The notes: generated by a model not told the origin, from the letters alone. A stretch of DNA of 43,038 nucleotides from Amaricoccus sp. (GCF_017993425.1 NZ_JAGOMQ010000033.1:1-43038), one strand, 5' to 3'; numbered from the stretch's first letter, positions 28,011 through 38,674 are shown. Made by a program: numbers and translations.

Positions 28011-29098
28011 CGCTCGCGCGGTATCTGCTGGTGTGCTTCCTGAAGGCGCTGATCGCCGTGCAGGCGGTGATCGCGCTGATCGTGGTGCTCGCGGCCGGGG
28101 TGGAGAACCTGCGTCGCTTCTCGGATTCGCCGGCGGGCTCGGTGCTGCGGGTGACGGCGTTGCAGGCGCCGGAGGTGCTCTACCAGGCGTCGCCGCTGGT
28201 GTTGATGCTGGCGAGCCTCGTCACCTTCCTGCGGCTGGCGCGGACGAGCGAGCTGGTGGTGATGCGGGCGTCGGGGGTCTCGGCGCTGCGGCTGATCGCG
28301 GTGCCGGCGGTCGCGGCGGTCGTGCTCGCCTGCCTGATGGTGGCGGCGGTCAATCCGATCGTCGCCGCCTCGATCCAGCGCGGGGCCGACATGCAGGATG
28401 CGCTGCGCGGGCGCGATCCGAGCCGGCTGTCGGTCTCGAAGGACGGGCTGTGGCTGCGGCAGGCCGACCCGGACGGGCAGACGGTGATCCAGGCGGCGCG
28501 GACGAACGCGGACGGGACGGCGCTGACGGAGGCGCGGTTCACCCGGTTCGACGCGGACGGGCGGCTCTATGCGCGGGTGGAGGCGGGATCCGCGCGGCTG
28601 GAGGCGGGCGACTGGGCGCTGGAGGACGCGCTCCTGTGGCAGCGGACGCCGGACGGGCGCTTCGATCCGGCGCCGCTCGAAGGGGGCAGGCTCGCGCTGC
28701 CGACGACGCTGACGCGCGAGCAGATCGTCGAGAGCTTCTCGCCGCCGGAGACGGTGTCGTTCTGGGAGCTGGGGCGGTTCATCGGGCAGGTGGAGGAGGC
28801 GGGGTTCTCCGGGCGGCGGCACCGGCTGTTCCTGCAGAGCGAGCTGGCGAAGCCGGCGCTCTACTTCGCGATGGTGCTGATCGGGGCGGCCTTCGCGCTC
28901 CGGCCGGCGCGGTTCGGGCAGGTGGGGGTGATGATGCTGCTCGCCGTGCTGGCGGGGTTCTCGCTCTATTTCCTCAAGGATTTCGCCGAGTCGCTCGGGG
29001 CGAGCGGGGCGTTGCCGCTGATGGTGGCGGCCTGGACGCCGCCGGTCGCCGCCATCCTCCTCGCCCTCGGGCTCCTCCTGCATCTCGAAGATGGCTGA
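28007..29098 (+). CDS. lptG: LPS export permease LptG
   Basis: Partner permease of LptF in the LPS exporter. The 363 residues have six membrane helices around a periplasmic beta-jellyroll (about residues 135-265). Family features are LARYLLVCFLKALIAVQAVIAL, TSELVVMRASGVSALRLI and the C-terminal ELAKPALYFAMVLIGAAFALRP. The GTG start overlaps the lptF stop (GTGA), and its stop overlaps the lptD start by eight bases, so the three are translated together. Confidence 0.95.
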   Translation: MTLARYLLVCFLKALIAVQAVIALIVVLAAGVENLRRFSDSPAGSVLRVTALQAPEVLYQASPLVLMLASLVTFLRLARTSELVVMRASGVSALRLIAVPAVAAVVLACLMVAAVNPIVAASIQRGADMQDALRGRDPSRLSVSKDGLWLRQADPDGQTVIQAARTNADGTALTEARFTRFDADGRLYARVEAGSARLEAGDWALEDALLWQRTPDGRFDPAPLEGGRLALPTTLTREQIVESFSPPETVSFWELGRFIGQVEEAGFSGRRHRLFLQSELAKPALYFAMVLIGAAFALRPARFGQVGVMMLLAVLAGFSLYFLKDFAESLGASGALPLMVAAWTPPVAAILLALGLLLHLEDG

Positions 29099-31283
29099 GC
29101 CGCGCCCGCTCCTCGCCGCCGCGCTGGCGCTGGCGCTGGTCGCCGGGGCGGCCGCGGCGCAGCAGGCGGCGCCGGCGCCGGAGCAGCCGGTGGCGCTCGC
29201 GGCGGACAGCGTGAGCTATGACGACGCGACGGGGCTGCTGGTCGCCGAGGGGAACGTCGAGGTGCTCTATCAGGGGCGCATCCTGCGGGCGCCGCGGATC
29301 GTCTATGACCGCAATGCCGACCGGGTGAGGGCGGAGGGGCCGATCGTGCTGGTCGATCCCGACAGCGGGGTGCTGCTCGCGGAGCGGGCGGAGCTGACGC
29401 CGGACCTCGCGGACGGGCTGGTCGAGGGGGCGCGGGTGCTGATCGCCGACCAGCTCCAGATCGCCGCGGTGGAGGCGCAGCGGCGCGAGGGCCGTTTCGT
29501 GACGCTCGACCGGGTGATCGCGTCGAGCTGCACGGTCTGCCCGGGCAACCCGACGCCGACCTGGGCGATCCGCGCCGGGCGGGTGACCGAGGACGAGGTC
29601 GCCCAGCGCATCTACTTCGACAACGCCCGTCTGGAGGTGTTCGGCCTGGCGGTGGCGTGGCTGCCGTGGATGTCGATCCCCGACCCGCGCGCCAAGCGGG
29701 CGAGCGGCTTCCTCGCGCCGATCTTCCTCAACTCGGAGATCTACGGGGCGGCGATGAAGACGCCCTATTACTACGTGATCGGCCCGTCGGCGGACATGAC
29801 GGTGACGCCGTTCGCCACCACCAAGGGCGGGCTCCTGACCGAGGGGGAGTACCGGCGGCGGTTTGCGCACGGGAGCCTCGACGTGGGGGGCGTGCTGGCG
29901 CTCGACGACGGGCTCGACGACGACATCGGCGGGGACAGCACGCGGTGGTTCCTCTACGGGAACGGCGATTACCAGCTCGGGCGGGGCTTCGTCTTCGACT
30001 TCGACGCCAGCATCGTGTCGGACGACGTATTCCTGAAGCAGTTCGACTATTCCGACGCGGACCTGCTGACCAGCACGGCTAGGATCGCGCGGACGCGGGC
30101 GAAGGACTACCTGCGGCTGGAGGGGATCGCGTTCCAGTCGCTGCTCGAGGACGAGGACAAGCGCACCGTGCCGGCGGTGCTGCCGGATCTCGTCTATCGG
30201 CGGATGCTGGAGGCGGACGTGGCGGGGGGGCGGCTCGCCTATGACGTGGCGCTGCTCGGGATGACGCGCGAGCTCGGGCAGAGCATGGTGCGGGGGACCG
30301 GAGCCTTCGACTGGCGGGGGGACTGGACGCTGGCGATGGGGCTGCGCGCGCACGCCACCGCCAGCGCGGCGCTCGACGCCTATCGGGTCTGGTCGGACGC
30401 CGACGACGCGAACGAGACGACCTACGACGGCGACCCGCTCGGCCGGGCCACGCCGCTCGCCGCGGTGGAGCTGCGCTGGCCCTGGGTGCGGCGGGGGGCG
30501 ACGGGGGCGGACCAGGTGATCGAGCCGATCGCGCAGGTGGTCTGGTCGGACAGCCTCGGCGACACCGACGTGCCGAACGAGGACAGCGAGCTGCCGGAGT
30601 TCTCGTATGCGAACCTCTTCGCGCTCAACCGCTTCCCCGGCCGCGACCGGCTGGAGACCGGGCTGCGCGCCAATCTCGGGGTGCAGTACACCCGCACCGA
30701 CCCGAAGGGCTGGAGCCTCGGGGCGACGCTCGGGCGGGTGCTGCGGGCGAGCGACCTCGACCAGTTCCCCGAGGGGACCGGCCTCGACGGGCGCTGGTCG
30801 GACTGGGTGGGGCTGCTGACGGTCGGCTTCGACTGGGGGCTGACGCTCTCGAACCGGATGCTGGTGCAGAGCGACATGGACTTCACCCGCAACGAGTTCG
30901 CCGTGCAGTACGACGGCGAGCGGGGAAGGCTCGGAGCGAGCTACATCTATCTGGCCGAGGACGACAGCAACCCCTATCTCGGGCCGCAGCCGGAGACGTC
31001 GGAATTCGGGCTGGGGGCGCGCTACCGGGTGCATCCGAACTGGGAGATCCGCGGCAACTGGCGCTTCGACGCGGCCAGCGGCTCGAACGTGCGCGCCGGG
31101 GCGGGGATCACCTATGGCAACGACTGCGCCGAGATCGACCTTTCCGTCTCGCGCCGCTATACGTCATCGGCTAACCTGCCGCCCGCGACGACGATCGGGT
31201 TCGGGGTGCGCCTCGCCGGGCTCGGCGCGTCGGGTTCGGCCGAATGGCCGCCGCGGGCCTGCGTCGGCGTGGCGCTGCGCTGA
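29091..31283 (+). CDS. lptD: LPS-assembly outer-membrane protein LptD
   Basis: Outer-membrane beta-barrel that, with LptE, inserts LPS into the outer leaflet. The 730 residues start with a signal peptide cleaved near AAAQQ, then the OstA/LptA-like jellyroll (VALAADSVSYDDATGLLVAEGNVEVLYQG), the SSCTVCPGNPTPTWAIRA and DNARLEVFGLAVAWLPW segments, and a long aromatic-rich barrel ending SANLPPATTIGFGVRL. Cysteine pairs at the SCTVC site and near the C-terminus (DCAEID, RACVG) may form interdomain disulphides, as in E. coli LptD. No lptE is visible here. Confidence 0.95.
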   Translation: MAEPRPLLAAALALALVAGAAAAQQAAPAPEQPVALAADSVSYDDATGLLVAEGNVEVLYQGRILRAPRIVYDRNADRVRAEGPIVLVDPDSGVLLAERAELTPDLADGLVEGARVLIADQLQIAAVEAQRREGRFVTLDRVIASSCTVCPGNPTPTWAIRAGRVTEDEVAQRIYFDNARLEVFGLAVAWLPWMSIPDPRAKRASGFLAPIFLNSEIYGAAMKTPYYYVIGPSADMTVTPFATTKGGLLTEGEYRRRFAHGSLDVGGVLALDDGLDDDIGGDSTRWFLYGNGDYQLGRGFVFDFDASIVSDDVFLKQFDYSDADLLTSTARIARTRAKDYLRLEGIAFQSLLEDEDKRTVPAVLPDLVYRRMLEADVAGGRLAYDVALLGMTRELGQSMVRGTGAFDWRGDWTLAMGLRAHATASAALDAYRVWSDADDANETTYDGDPLGRATPLAAVELRWPWVRRGATGADQVIEPIAQVVWSDSLGDTDVPNEDSELPEFSYANLFALNRFPGRDRLETGLRANLGVQYTRTDPKGWSLGATLGRVLRASDLDQFPEGTGLDGRWSDWVGLLTVGFDWGLTLSNRMLVQSDMDFTRNEFAVQYDGERGRLGASYIYLAEDDSNPYLGPQPETSEFGLGARYRVHPNWEIRGNWRFDAASGSNVRAGAGITYGNDCAEIDLSVSRRYTSSANLPPATTIGFGVRLAGLGASGSAEWPPRACVGVALR

Positions 31284-31295
31284 CGGCAGGAGACG

Positions 31296-32651
31296 ATGAA
31301 AGGGCGCGCGAGGTTGAGCGGCATGGCTTGGCGGGGAACTCTTCTGGCGCTCGCGCTGATCGCGGGCGAGGCGGCCGTGGCCCAGGTCGTGACGCTGCCG
31401 CCCTCGGCGCTGCCCGGCGCGGCGCCCGAGGCGCCGCCGGCGGCGATGGACCCCGGCGCCGTGGCGCCGCCCGGGCTGCCGATCCGCACCCTGGGCGACG
31501 CCGCGCCGGCGGGCCAGGCGGCCGCGCCCGGCCTGCCCGGCCCGACGGAGCTGCCGCCCGCCCAGCTCGAGAGCTTCTCCGACGAGGCGGCCGCGCCGCC
31601 CGGGGCCGTCGAGCCGCCGGCCGAGGCGGTCGCCCCGGGCGCGGTCGCCGGCAGCGTCGCGGTGCCCGGCGCCGTCGGCCCCGAGGGCATACCGCTGCGC
31701 ACCCTGCCGCAGATCCAGCCGCAGGCGCCGGCGCAGCCGCAGGCCCCGCCGCCGCCCTCGCGCGTCGCCTCGACCGCGCCGGCCGGCGTGACCCCGTTCT
31801 CGCCGGCGATCACCGTCAACAACGGCGCGATCACCTGGTACGACATCGACCAGCGCGCCGCGCTCCTGGCCGCGCTCGGGGCGCGGGGCGACGTGCGCAA
31901 GATCGCCGTCGACCAGCTGACCGAGGACGCGGTCAAGATCCAGGCCGCGAAGGCGCTCCAGATCGAGCTGCCCGAGGGCGCGGTGATGGCCGGCGTCGAC
32001 GAGTTCGCCGCGCAGCGCGGGATCAGCGTCGACGACGTCTATCGCGTGCTCTCCGCCCGCGGTATCGACAACCAGACGATGCAGGACTTCGTCGAGGCCG
32101 GGCTCTACTGGCGCGAGGTGGTGCAGAGCCGCTTCCGGCAGAAGTCGATGCCGAGCGAGGACGACCTCGACATCGCGCTGACCTCGTCCGAGAACGCGCC
32201 GGTGGAGATCGTGCAGCTGAGCGAGATCGCGCTGCCCTTCGAGGAGCGCGGCGAGCAGGAGACCACCGCGCTCGCCGAGCGGCTGTCGCGGCAGAGCGCC
32301 AGCGCCGGGGCCTTCGCCGCCGCGGCGCGCCAGTACAGCCGCTCCTCGACCGCGGGGAACGGCGGCCGCATGGACCCGATGCCGGCGGCGCAGCTGCCGC
32401 CCGCCATCCGCTCGCAGGTGCTGCTGCTCGGGGCCGGCGGGGTCACTCGGCCGATCCCGATCTCCGGCGGCCTCGCCATCCTGCGCGTCGATTCGCTGCG
32501 GCTGGAGGCGCCGGGCGCCCGCCCGGCCGACGTCACCGACGAGGAGGTGCGCAACCAGATACGCCAGCAGATCTTCCAGCAGCGCATCAACACCTTCGGC
32601 CAGGGCTACCTCCAGGAGCTCCTGCGCGACGCGGTGATCGTCCAGCGATGA
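31296..32651 (+). CDS. surA: SurA-like periplasmic peptidyl-prolyl isomerase/chaperone
   Basis: Outer-membrane-protein chaperone with parvulin-like domain. A signal peptide (about 1-30, ending AAVAQ) is followed by an unusual Pro/Ala-rich linker of about 135 residues containing two similar pieces, GLPIRTL (60-66) and GIPLRTL (131-137). The SurA N-domain starts near 165 ([25 protein letters not shown]), and the parvulin-like part has [34 protein letters not shown] and [15 protein letters not shown] precedes the ATG. It follows lptD by 12 bases and overlaps pdxA (ATGA), the usual order in this class. Confidence 0.88.
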   Translation: MKGRARLSGMAWRGTLLALALIAGEAAVAQVVTLPPSALPGAAPEAPPAAMDPGAVAPPGLPIRTLGDAAPAGQAAAPGLPGPTELPPAQLESFSDEAAAPPGAVEPPAEAVAPGAVAGSVAVPGAVGPEGIPLRTLPQIQPQAPAQPQAPPPPSRVASTAPAGVTPFSPAITVNNGAITWYDIDQRAALLAALGARGDVRKIAVDQLTEDAVKIQAAKALQIELPEGAVMAGVDEFAAQRGISVDDVYRVLSARGIDNQTMQDFVEAGLYWREVVQSRFRQKSMPSEDDLDIALTSSENAPVEIVQLSEIALPFEERGEQETTALAERLSRQSASAGAFAAAARQYSRSSTAGNGGRMDPMPAAQLPPAIRSQVLLLGAGGVTRPIPISGGLAILRVDSLRLEAPGARPADVTDEEVRNQIRQQIFQQRINTFGQGYLQELLRDAVIVQR

Positions 32652-33661
32652 GCGCGCCGCCGGTGGCGCTGACCCCCGGCGATCCGGCCGGGGTGGGCGG
32701 CGAGATCGCGCTCCGCGCCTGGGCGGCGCTGCGGGAGAGCGGCCCCGCCTTCGTGGCCATCGGCGACGCGCGCCACCTCGCCGGGCTCGGCGAGCGGCTG
32801 GGGGTTCCGGTGCGCGTGGTCGCGGAGCCGGCCGCGGCGGCCGCGGCGATGCCGCACGGGCTGCCGGTGCTCGACCATCCCTGGCCGGCGCCGCCGGTCC
32901 TCGGCCGTCCGGACCGGGCCAACGCCCCGGCCGTGGTCGCGGCGATCGACCTCGGGGTGGCGCTGGCGCGGTCCGGGGCGGCGGCGGCGCTCTGCACCAA
33001 CCCGATCAGCAAGCTCGAGCTGATGGAGGGGGCGGGGTTCGGCTTTCCGGGGCATACCGAGTATCTCGCGCATCTCGCCGGCGCGCCGCTCGCGGTGATG
33101 ATGCTCGCCTCGCCGCTGCTCAGGGTGGCGCCGGTGACGGTGCATGTCCCTCTGGCGGAGGCGGCGGCGCGGCTGACGCCGGGGCTGCTGGAGGCGACGC
33201 TGCGGGTGACGCGCGACGCGCTGGTCGGCGATTTCGGGGTGGCGGCGCCGCGGATCGCCGTGGCGGGGCTCAACCCCCATGCCGGCGAGGGCGGCAAGCT
33301 CGGACGCGAGGAGATCGAGGTGATCGCGCCGGTGCTGGAGCGGCTGCGCGGCGAGGGCTTCCGCCTCGACGGGCCGCGCTCGGCAGACACGCTGTTCCAT
33401 CCGGCGGCGCGGGCGGGTTACGACGCGGCGGTCTGCATGTACCACGACCAGGCGCTGATCCCGATCAAGACGCTGGATTTCGCCGGCGGGGTGAACGTCA
33501 CGCTGGGGCTCGACTTCGTGCGCACCTCGCCGGACCACGGCACCGCGCACGACATCGCCGCCGGTCTCGTCGCCGATCCGTCGAGCCTGATCGCGGCGCT
33601 GCGGCTCGCGGCCGAGCTCGGCGCCCGCCGGGCCGCGGCGCGGCCGGCCGTTCGCGCGTGA
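32648..33661 (+). CDS. pdxA: 4-hydroxythreonine-4-phosphate dehydrogenase
   Basis: PdxA of the DXP-dependent pyridoxal-phosphate pathway: oxidises 4-phosphohydroxy-L-threonine with NAD. The 337 residues contain the entry [56 protein letters not shown], and the metal site [16 protein letters not shown] with [12 protein letters not shown]. The ATG overlaps the surA stop and the gene's own stop overlaps the rsmA GTG. Its product ultimately supplies the cofactor used by GcvP and LysA encoded in the same window, a biochemical rather than regulatory link. Confidence 0.97.
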   Translation: MSAPPVALTPGDPAGVGGEIALRAWAALRESGPAFVAIGDARHLAGLGERLGVPVRVVAEPAAAAAAMPHGLPVLDHPWPAPPVLGRPDRANAPAVVAAIDLGVALARSGAAAALCTNPISKLELMEGAGFGFPGHTEYLAHLAGAPLAVMMLASPLLRVAPVTVHVPLAEAAARLTPGLLEATLRVTRDALVGDFGVAAPRIAVAGLNPHAGEGGKLGREEIEVIAPVLERLRGEGFRLDGPRSADTLFHPAARAGYDAAVCMYHDQALIPIKTLDFAGGVNVTLGLDFVRTSPDHGTAHDIAAGLVADPSSLIAALRLAAELGARRAAARPAVRA

Positions 33662-34527
33662 GCCTCGCGCCGGACGGACTGCCGCCGCTGCGAGAGGTGA
33701 TCGCGGCGCACGGGCTGAGCGCGCGCAAGGGACTCGGGCAGAACTTCCTCCTCGATCTCAACCTGACGGCGAAGATCGCCCGGCGGGCCGGCGACCTGAC
33801 CGGGGCGGACGTGCTGGAGGTGGGGCCGGGGCCGGGCGGGCTGACGCGGGCGCTCCTCGCCGCGGGGGCGCGGCGGGTGGTGGCGATCGAGCGCGATGCG
33901 CGCTGCCTGCCGGCGCTGGCGGAGATCGCCGCCGCCTGGCCGGGGCGGCTCGAGGTGATCGAGGGCGACGCGCTCGCCGTCGACGCGGCGGCGCTGCTGC
34001 GGCCGCCGGTGCGGATCGTGGCGAATCTCCCCTACAACGTCGGGACGGAGCTGCTGGTGCGCTGGCTGACGCCGCCGGCGTGGCCGCCGTTCTGGACCAG
34101 CCTGACGCTGATGTTCCAGAAGGAGGTGGCGGAGCGGATCGTCGCGGCGCCGGGGTCGAAGGCCTACGGGCGGCTCGCGATCCTCGCGCAGTGGCGCTCG
34201 GCGGCGCGGATCGCCTTCGAGCTGCCGCCCCGGGCCTTCACGCCGCCGCCGAAGGTGTCGAGCGCGGTGGCGCATCTCGACGCGCTGCCGGCGCCGCGGT
34301 TTCCGGCCAACCCGGCCGTGCTGTCGCGGGTGGTCGCGGCCGCCTTCGGGCAGCGGCGGAAGATGCTGCGGGCGAGCCTGCGCGGGCTCGGACCGGACGT
34401 GGAGGCCTGGCTGGAGGCGGCGGGGATCGCGCCGACCGACCGGGCGGAGACGGTCGACCTGGAGCGGTTCTGCCGGCTGGCGCGCATCGTCGCGGAGGCG
34501 ACGGGCCGGACGTTGCCGCCCGGATGA
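33658..34527 (+). CDS. rsmA: 16S rRNA dimethyladenosine transferase (KsgA)
   Basis: RsmA/KsgA, which dimethylates two adenines (A1518 and A1519 in E. coli numbering) in helix 45 of 16S rRNA late in 30S assembly. The 289 residues show [21 protein letters not shown]-binding [15 protein letters not shown], and catalytic [15 protein letters not shown], with [21 protein letters not shown] and a C-terminal helical domain with [15 protein letters not shown] start overlapping the pdxA stop. Its last 8 codons lie in a 24-base stretch repeated just downstream, where it forms a hairpin. Confidence 0.97.
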   Translation: MSLAPDGLPPLREVIAAHGLSARKGLGQNFLLDLNLTAKIARRAGDLTGADVLEVGPGPGGLTRALLAAGARRVVAIERDARCLPALAEIAAAWPGRLEVIEGDALAVDAAALLRPPVRIVANLPYNVGTELLVRWLTPPAWPPFWTSLTLMFQKEVAERIVAAPGSKAYGRLAILAQWRSAARIAFELPPRAFTPPPKVSSAVAHLDALPAPRFPANPAVLSRVVAAAFGQRRKMLRASLRGLGPDVEAWLEAAGIAPTDRAETVDLERFCRLARIVAEATGRTLPPG

Positions 34528-34531
34528 CGCG

Positions 34532-34559
34532 ACGGGCCGGACGTCGCCGCCCGGCCCGT
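34532..34559. terminator. Hairpin between convergent rsmA and DUF4167 genes
   Basis: A 9-bp perfect stem (ACGGGCCGG and complement, 10-base loop) between converging genes, followed on the plus strand by GGTCCCTTGTCTCTC, a weak pyrimidine tract. It may terminate from both sides. The left arm belongs to a 24-base near-exact tandem copy (one mismatch) of the rsmA 3' end (34500-34523 and 34531-34554). Confidence 0.5.
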
Positions 34560-34582
34560 GGTCCCTTGTCTCTCGCGCCGCG

Positions 34583-35401
34583 TCAGGAGGCGGCGGGCTC
34601 TCCCGAGGGGGCGGGCTCGCCTTCCGGGCGCGGGGCCGGGGCGCGGCGGCGGGGGCGGCCGCGCTTCGGGGCGGCCGGGGCCTCGGCGGCCGGCTCGGCC
34701 TCCGCGGCGGGCGCGGGCGCCTCGGGGGCCGGCGCGGGGGCGGGCTCGACGGCCTCGGCCACGAAGACCGGCTGGGGCTCGGGCGCGGGCGCGCTCGCCG
34801 GCTCCGGGGCCAGCGGCTGCGGGGCGGAGCGGCTCTCGGGGGTCTCGATCAGGCCGCTGTCGTAGGGGTCGTCGTCGCCGATGGTGACGAGCCCGGTGGC
34901 GATCGCCGGCTGCGGCTGCGGCTGGCGCGGCTCGTGGCGCGGCCGGTCGCCGCCCCCGAAGCCGCCCTCGTCGCGGCGGTCCTCGCGGCGCGGCTCGTCG
35001 CGGCGCGGACCGTCGAGGCGCTGCCCGTCGCGCGGGCCGTCGAAGCGCGGCTCGCCGCCGTCGCGGCGTTCCTCGCGGCGCTCCTCGTCGCGCTCGAAGG
35101 CCTGGCGCTGGGCCTGCTGCTCGGCCTGCGCCTCGCCGAGGAGGCGGCTGTAGTGCTCGGCGTGCTGCAGGAAGCTCTGCTCGGCGACGCGGTCGCCGGC
35201 GAGCTGGGCGTCGCGGGCGAGGAGCTGGTACTTGTCGATGATCTGCTGCGGCGTGCCGCGGACCTTGCCGTCCGGCCCGGCGCTCTCGAAGACGCGGTTG
35301 ATGATGTTCCCGAGCGGTCGGCGGTTGTTGTTGTTGTTCGGGTTGGCGCCGCCGAGGTTTCCAGACTTGTTTCTGGACCGTTGCTTGTTCGAAGGTCTCA
35401 T
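34583..35401 (-). CDS. DUF4167 protein
   Basis: A 272-residue protein whose first 95 residues match the alphaproteobacterial DUF4167 domain (basic MRPSNKQRSRNKSG, an Asn-rich run, then RVFESAGPDGKVRGTPQQIIDKYQLLARDAQLAGDRVAEQ, LQHAEHYSRLL). The rest is low-complexity: a charged Arg/Asp/Glu stretch (about 100-160), then a Pro/Ala/Glu-rich tail ending in an Arg/Lys-rich patch. Its basic and flexible composition suggests nucleic-acid binding, but this is inference. Gene order DUF4167 after prmC-prfA is common in the class. Confidence 0.9.
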   Translation of the reverse strand: MRPSNKQRSRNKSGNLGGANPNNNNNRRPLGNIINRVFESAGPDGKVRGTPQQIIDKYQLLARDAQLAGDRVAEQSFLQHAEHYSRLLGEAQAEQQAQRQAFERDEERREERRDGGEPRFDGPRDGQRLDGPRRDEPRREDRRDEGGFGGGDRPRHEPRQPQPQPAIATGLVTIGDDDPYDSGLIETPESRSAPQPLAPEPASAPAPEPQPVFVAEAVEPAPAPAPEAPAPAAEAEPAAEAPAAPKRGRPRRRAPAPRPEGEPAPSGEPAAS

Positions 35402-35604
35402 GCCGTGTTGATTTCCGCCACTTGCCTGGCCCGATCGGCGTCGCCCCGGCCCCGCGCGCGGCGGCGATCCGGTCGTCTGTCCGATGCTGCGTCGTATCCG
35501 GTCCGCCCGCGATTGGCGTCAAAAGGAGGCGTTCAGGTCCGGATATGACCGAGATATAAGCGGGCGGAGGGAAAACACAAGCGGAAAAGCCGCAATCCGC
35601 GGGC

Positions 35605-36432
35605 TCACCGCACCTCCGCCACGCGGTCGCGCCCGTCGAGATCGGGGCGCAGCGCGACGGCGAACCCAGCGGCGCGGAACACCGCCGCCACGGCGACGCC
35701 CTGCGTCGCGCCGATCTCGAGGAGCGCCCGTCCGCCGGGGGCGAGGACGGCGCCGAGGCGCGCGGCGATCGCCTCGTAGGCCTCGATGCCGCGCGGCCCC
35801 GGCGTCAGCGCGAGCTGCGGCTCCCAGTCGCGCACCTCCGGCGCGAGCCCGGCCATCTCGGCGCCGGCGATGTAGGGGGGGTTGGCGACCACCAGCTCGA
35901 AGGGGCCGGCGATCCCGGCGAGCCAGTCGCCGCGGACGAAGCCGGCGCGCGAGGCCACCCCGAGCTGGGCGGCGTTCGTCGCCGCCACCGCCAGCGCCGC
36001 GGGGCTGAGGTCGACGCCGACGCCGTAGGCGTCCGGCCATTCGGCCAGCAGGGTGGCGAGGATCGCGCCGCTGCCGACGCCGAGGTCGAGGAGCCGCGCG
36101 GGCGCCGGGCCGGCGAGCGCCAGCTCGACCAGCGCCTCGGTCTCCGGGCGGGGGTCGAGGACGTCGGCGGTCACCGTGAAGTCGCGTCCCCAGAAGGCGC
36201 GGCGCCCGAGGATCTGCGCCACGGGGCGCCGCGCCGCCCGGGCCGCGACGAGGCCGGCGAAGCGGGCCGCGGCCTCGGGCGCCAGCGGGTCGCGCAGGGC
36301 CGGCGTCAGGCCGGAGGCGCCGAGGCCGAGCGCGGCGGCCATCAGCGCGCGCGCGTCGCGCAGCGGCTCGGCGACCCCCGCCGCCGCCAGCTCGGCCGCC
36401 GCCGCGGCCACGGCCGCCTGGACCGTGCTCAC
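35605..36432 (-). CDS. prmC: Release factor glutamine methyltransferase PrmC
   Basis: N5-glutamine methyltransferase that modifies the GGQ glutamine of release factors, including the RF1 encoded just upstream. The 275 residues have the helical N-domain, [23 protein letters not shown]-binding [16 protein letters not shown], and the catalytic NPPYI motif ([12 protein letters not shown]), followed by [22 protein letters not shown] start overlapping the prfA stop (GTGA). The usual prfA-prmC pair is preserved. Confidence 0.96.
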   Translation of the reverse strand: MSTVQAAVAAAAAELAAAGVAEPLRDARALMAAALGLGASGLTPALRDPLAPEAAARFAGLVAARAARRPVAQILGRRAFWGRDFTVTADVLDPRPETEALVELALAGPAPARLLDLGVGSGAILATLLAEWPDAYGVGVDLSPAALAVAATNAAQLGVASRAGFVRGDWLAGIAGPFELVVANPPYIAGAEMAGLAPEVRDWEPQLALTPGPRGIEAYEAIAARLGAVLAPGGRALLEIGATQGVAVAAVFRAAGFAVALRPDLDGRDRVAEVR

Positions 36433-37484
36433 CCGTCGAGGTCGGCGAGCCGCCGCGCCTGGTCGTCGGCGGCGAGGGCCGCCACCACCTCGTCGAGATC
36501 GCCCTGCATCACCTGGTCCAGCCGGTAGAGCGTCAGCCCGATGCGGTGGTCGGTCAGCCGGCCCTGGGGGAAGTTGTAGGTGCGGATGCGCTCGGAGCGG
36601 TCGCCGCTGCCGACCTGGCCCTTGCGCTCCGCCGCCCGCGCCCGGGCGAGGCGACTGCGCTCGAGGTCGTAGAGCCGGGCGCGGAGCACCGCCATCGCCT
36701 TGGCGCGGTTGGCGTGCTGGCTCTTCTCGCTGCTCGTCACCACGATGCCGGTGGGGAGATGGGTGATGCGCACCGCGCTGTCGGTGGTGTTGACGTGCTG
36801 GCCCCCCGCCCCGGACGAGCGCATCGTGTCGATGCGGATGTCGCCGGCGGGGATGTCGACGTCGACCTCCTCGGCCTCCGGCAGCACCGCCACCGTCGCG
36901 GCCGAGGTATGGATGCGGCCCGAGCTCTCGGTCGCCGGCACCCGCTGAACCCGGTGGACGCCGCTCTCGAACTTCAGCGCCGCGAAGACGCCGCGGCCCG
37001 AGACCTCGGCCACCAACTCGCGGAAGCCGCCGAGCTCGGTCGCGGCCTCCTCGACCACCTCCCAGCGCCAGCCGCGCGCCTCGGCGAAGCGCTGGTACAT
37101 CCGGGCGAGATCCGCGGCGAAGAGCGCCGCCTCCTCGCCGCCGGTCCCGGCGCGGACCTCGAGGATCGCCGAGCGCTCGTCGGCGGCGTCCTTCGGCAGC
37201 AGCGCCAGCCGCAGCGCCTGCTCGGCCTCCGGCATCGCCGCCTTGAGCCGCGCCAGCTCCTCCTCGGCGAGGCCGCGCATCTCCGGGTCGGCGAGAAGGC
37301 GCTCGGCCTCGTCGCGCTCGGCCGCCAGCCGCCGCCAGGCGGCGATGCCCTCCACCACGGGGCGCAGCTCGGCGTATTCCCGCGACAGCGCCGCCAGTTC
37401 CGAGGGCGGCGGCCCGGCGTTCAGCCGCGCCTCGACGAACCCGGCGCGCGCGACGATCTGGTCGAGCTTCTCCTCCGGCAGCAT
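36429..37484 (-). CDS. prfA: Peptide chain release factor 1
   Basis: RF1, decoding UAA and UAG at the ribosome. The 351 residues contain [24 protein letters not shown] loop [17 protein letters not shown], and the later [19 protein letters not shown] and [15 protein letters not shown]. The anticodon-like PxT recognition loop is present as [16 protein letters not shown] at 37484 overlaps the stop of the upstream MFS gene by one base (TGATG), while its stop overlaps prmC. Coupling to a drug-efflux-type gene is unusual. Confidence 0.97.
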   Translation of the reverse strand: MLPEEKLDQIVARAGFVEARLNAGPPPSELAALSREYAELRPVVEGIAAWRRLAAERDEAERLLADPEMRGLAEEELARLKAAMPEAEQALRLALLPKDAADERSAILEVRAGTGGEEAALFAADLARMYQRFAEARGWRWEVVEEAATELGGFRELVAEVSGRGVFAALKFESGVHRVQRVPATESSGRIHTSAATVAVLPEAEEVDVDIPAGDIRIDTMRSSGAGGQHVNTTDSAVRITHLPTGIVVTSSEKSQHANRAKAMAVLRARLYDLERSRLARARAAERKGQVGSGDRSERIRTYNFPQGRLTDHRIGLTLYRLDQVMQGDLDEVVAALAADDQARRLADLDG

Positions 37485-38674
37485 CAGCGCAGCGCGCCCG
37501 CCTCGCGGCGGCGCGGCCCCATCGTCGTGGCGACGACGGCCAGCGCCAGCACGCCGCAGAGCGCGATCGTCGCCACCATCGGCAGCGCGGAGCCGTCGAA
37601 GAACGGCCCGGCGAGCGCGATCATCGCGCCGCCGACCATCATCTGGATCGCGCCGCCGAGCGAGGAGGCGAGGCCGGCGACGTCCGGGTGCGGGTCGAGC
37701 GCCAGCACCATCGTCGTCGGCATCACCGGCCCGAGGAAGGCGTTGGCGAGCACCAGCATCCCGACGATCACCGGCAGCGTGCCGAGCCCCGCCGCCACCA
37801 GCGCGAGGAGCGCCAGCGTCGTCGCCGCGAAGCCCGCGGTGGCCCAGGCCACCACCCGGCGCATCCCGAACCGCGTCCCGAGCGCGCCCGCGGTCTGCGA
37901 GGCGGCGAAGAACCCGGCCGCGTTGATCGCGAAGGCGAGCGAGAACTGCGTCGGCGACAGCCCGAAGCTCTCGACATAGACGAAGGCCGCCGAGGCGATG
38001 AAGACGAAGAAGCTCGCCATGGCGAAGCCGCCGGTCAGCGTCAGGCCCATGAAGTCGCGGTCGCGCAGCAGCCGCACCGCGCTGCGGGCGAGCGAGCCCG
38101 GCCGCATCGGCACGCGGTCGGCCGGCGCCAGCGTCTCCGGTAGCGCAAACACCGTCAGCGCGATGCTTACCGCCGCCGCGATGGCGAGGACGCCGAAGAT
38201 CCAGCGCCAGCCGGCCACCGCCAGGATGCCGCTGCCGGCGAGCGGCGCGAGCATCGGCGAGATCGAGATGACGAGCATGACGAGCGCCATCAGCCGCGTC
38301 GCCTGCGGCCCGGTATAGAGGTCGCGGATCACCGCGCGCGGCACCACCATCACGGTCGCCGCCCCGAGCCCCTGGACGAAGCGCCCCGCGGCCAGCGCCG
38401 CGACGCTCGGCGCCAGCGCGCAGGCGAGCGTGCCGAGGAGGAAGATCGCGAGCCCGATCAGCATCGGCGGCCGCCGTCCCATCTGGTCCGACAGCGGGCC
38501 ATAGACCAGCTGGCTCACCCCGAAGGCGAGGAAGTAGGCGGTCAGCGTCATCTGCAGCGCCTGCGCCGTCGTCGCGAAGTCGGCGGCGATCGTCGGCATC
38601 GCCGGCAGGTACATGTCGATCGCGAACGGCCCGACGGCCCCGAGGAGCCCGATCACGAGGGCGATCCGTAGCAT
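37484..38674 (-). CDS. Bcr/CflA-type multidrug MFS transporter
   Basis: A 396-residue twelve-helix drug:proton antiporter of the Bcr/CflA group. Family features: [53 protein letters not shown], with the MFS loop motif [11 protein letters not shown] after helix two, [24 protein letters not shown], and the mid-chain [18 protein letters not shown] lies about nine bases upstream of the ATG. Substrate unpredictable from sequence. Its stop overlaps the prfA start, so both probably share a transcript. Confidence 0.92.
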   Translation of the reverse strand: MLRIALVIGLLGAVGPFAIDMYLPAMPTIAADFATTAQALQMTLTAYFLAFGVSQLVYGPLSDQMGRRPPMLIGLAIFLLGTLACALAPSVAALAAGRFVQGLGAATVMVVPRAVIRDLYTGPQATRLMALVMLVISISPMLAPLAGSGILAVAGWRWIFGVLAIAAAVSIALTVFALPETLAPADRVPMRPGSLARSAVRLLRDRDFMGLTLTGGFAMASFFVFIASAAFVYVESFGLSPTQFSLAFAINAAGFFAASQTAGALGTRFGMRRVVAWATAGFAATTLALLALVAAGLGTLPVIVGMLVLANAFLGPVMPTTMVLALDPHPDVAGLASSLGGAIQMMVGGAMIALAGPFFDGSALPMVATIALCGVLALAVVATTMGPRRREAGALR

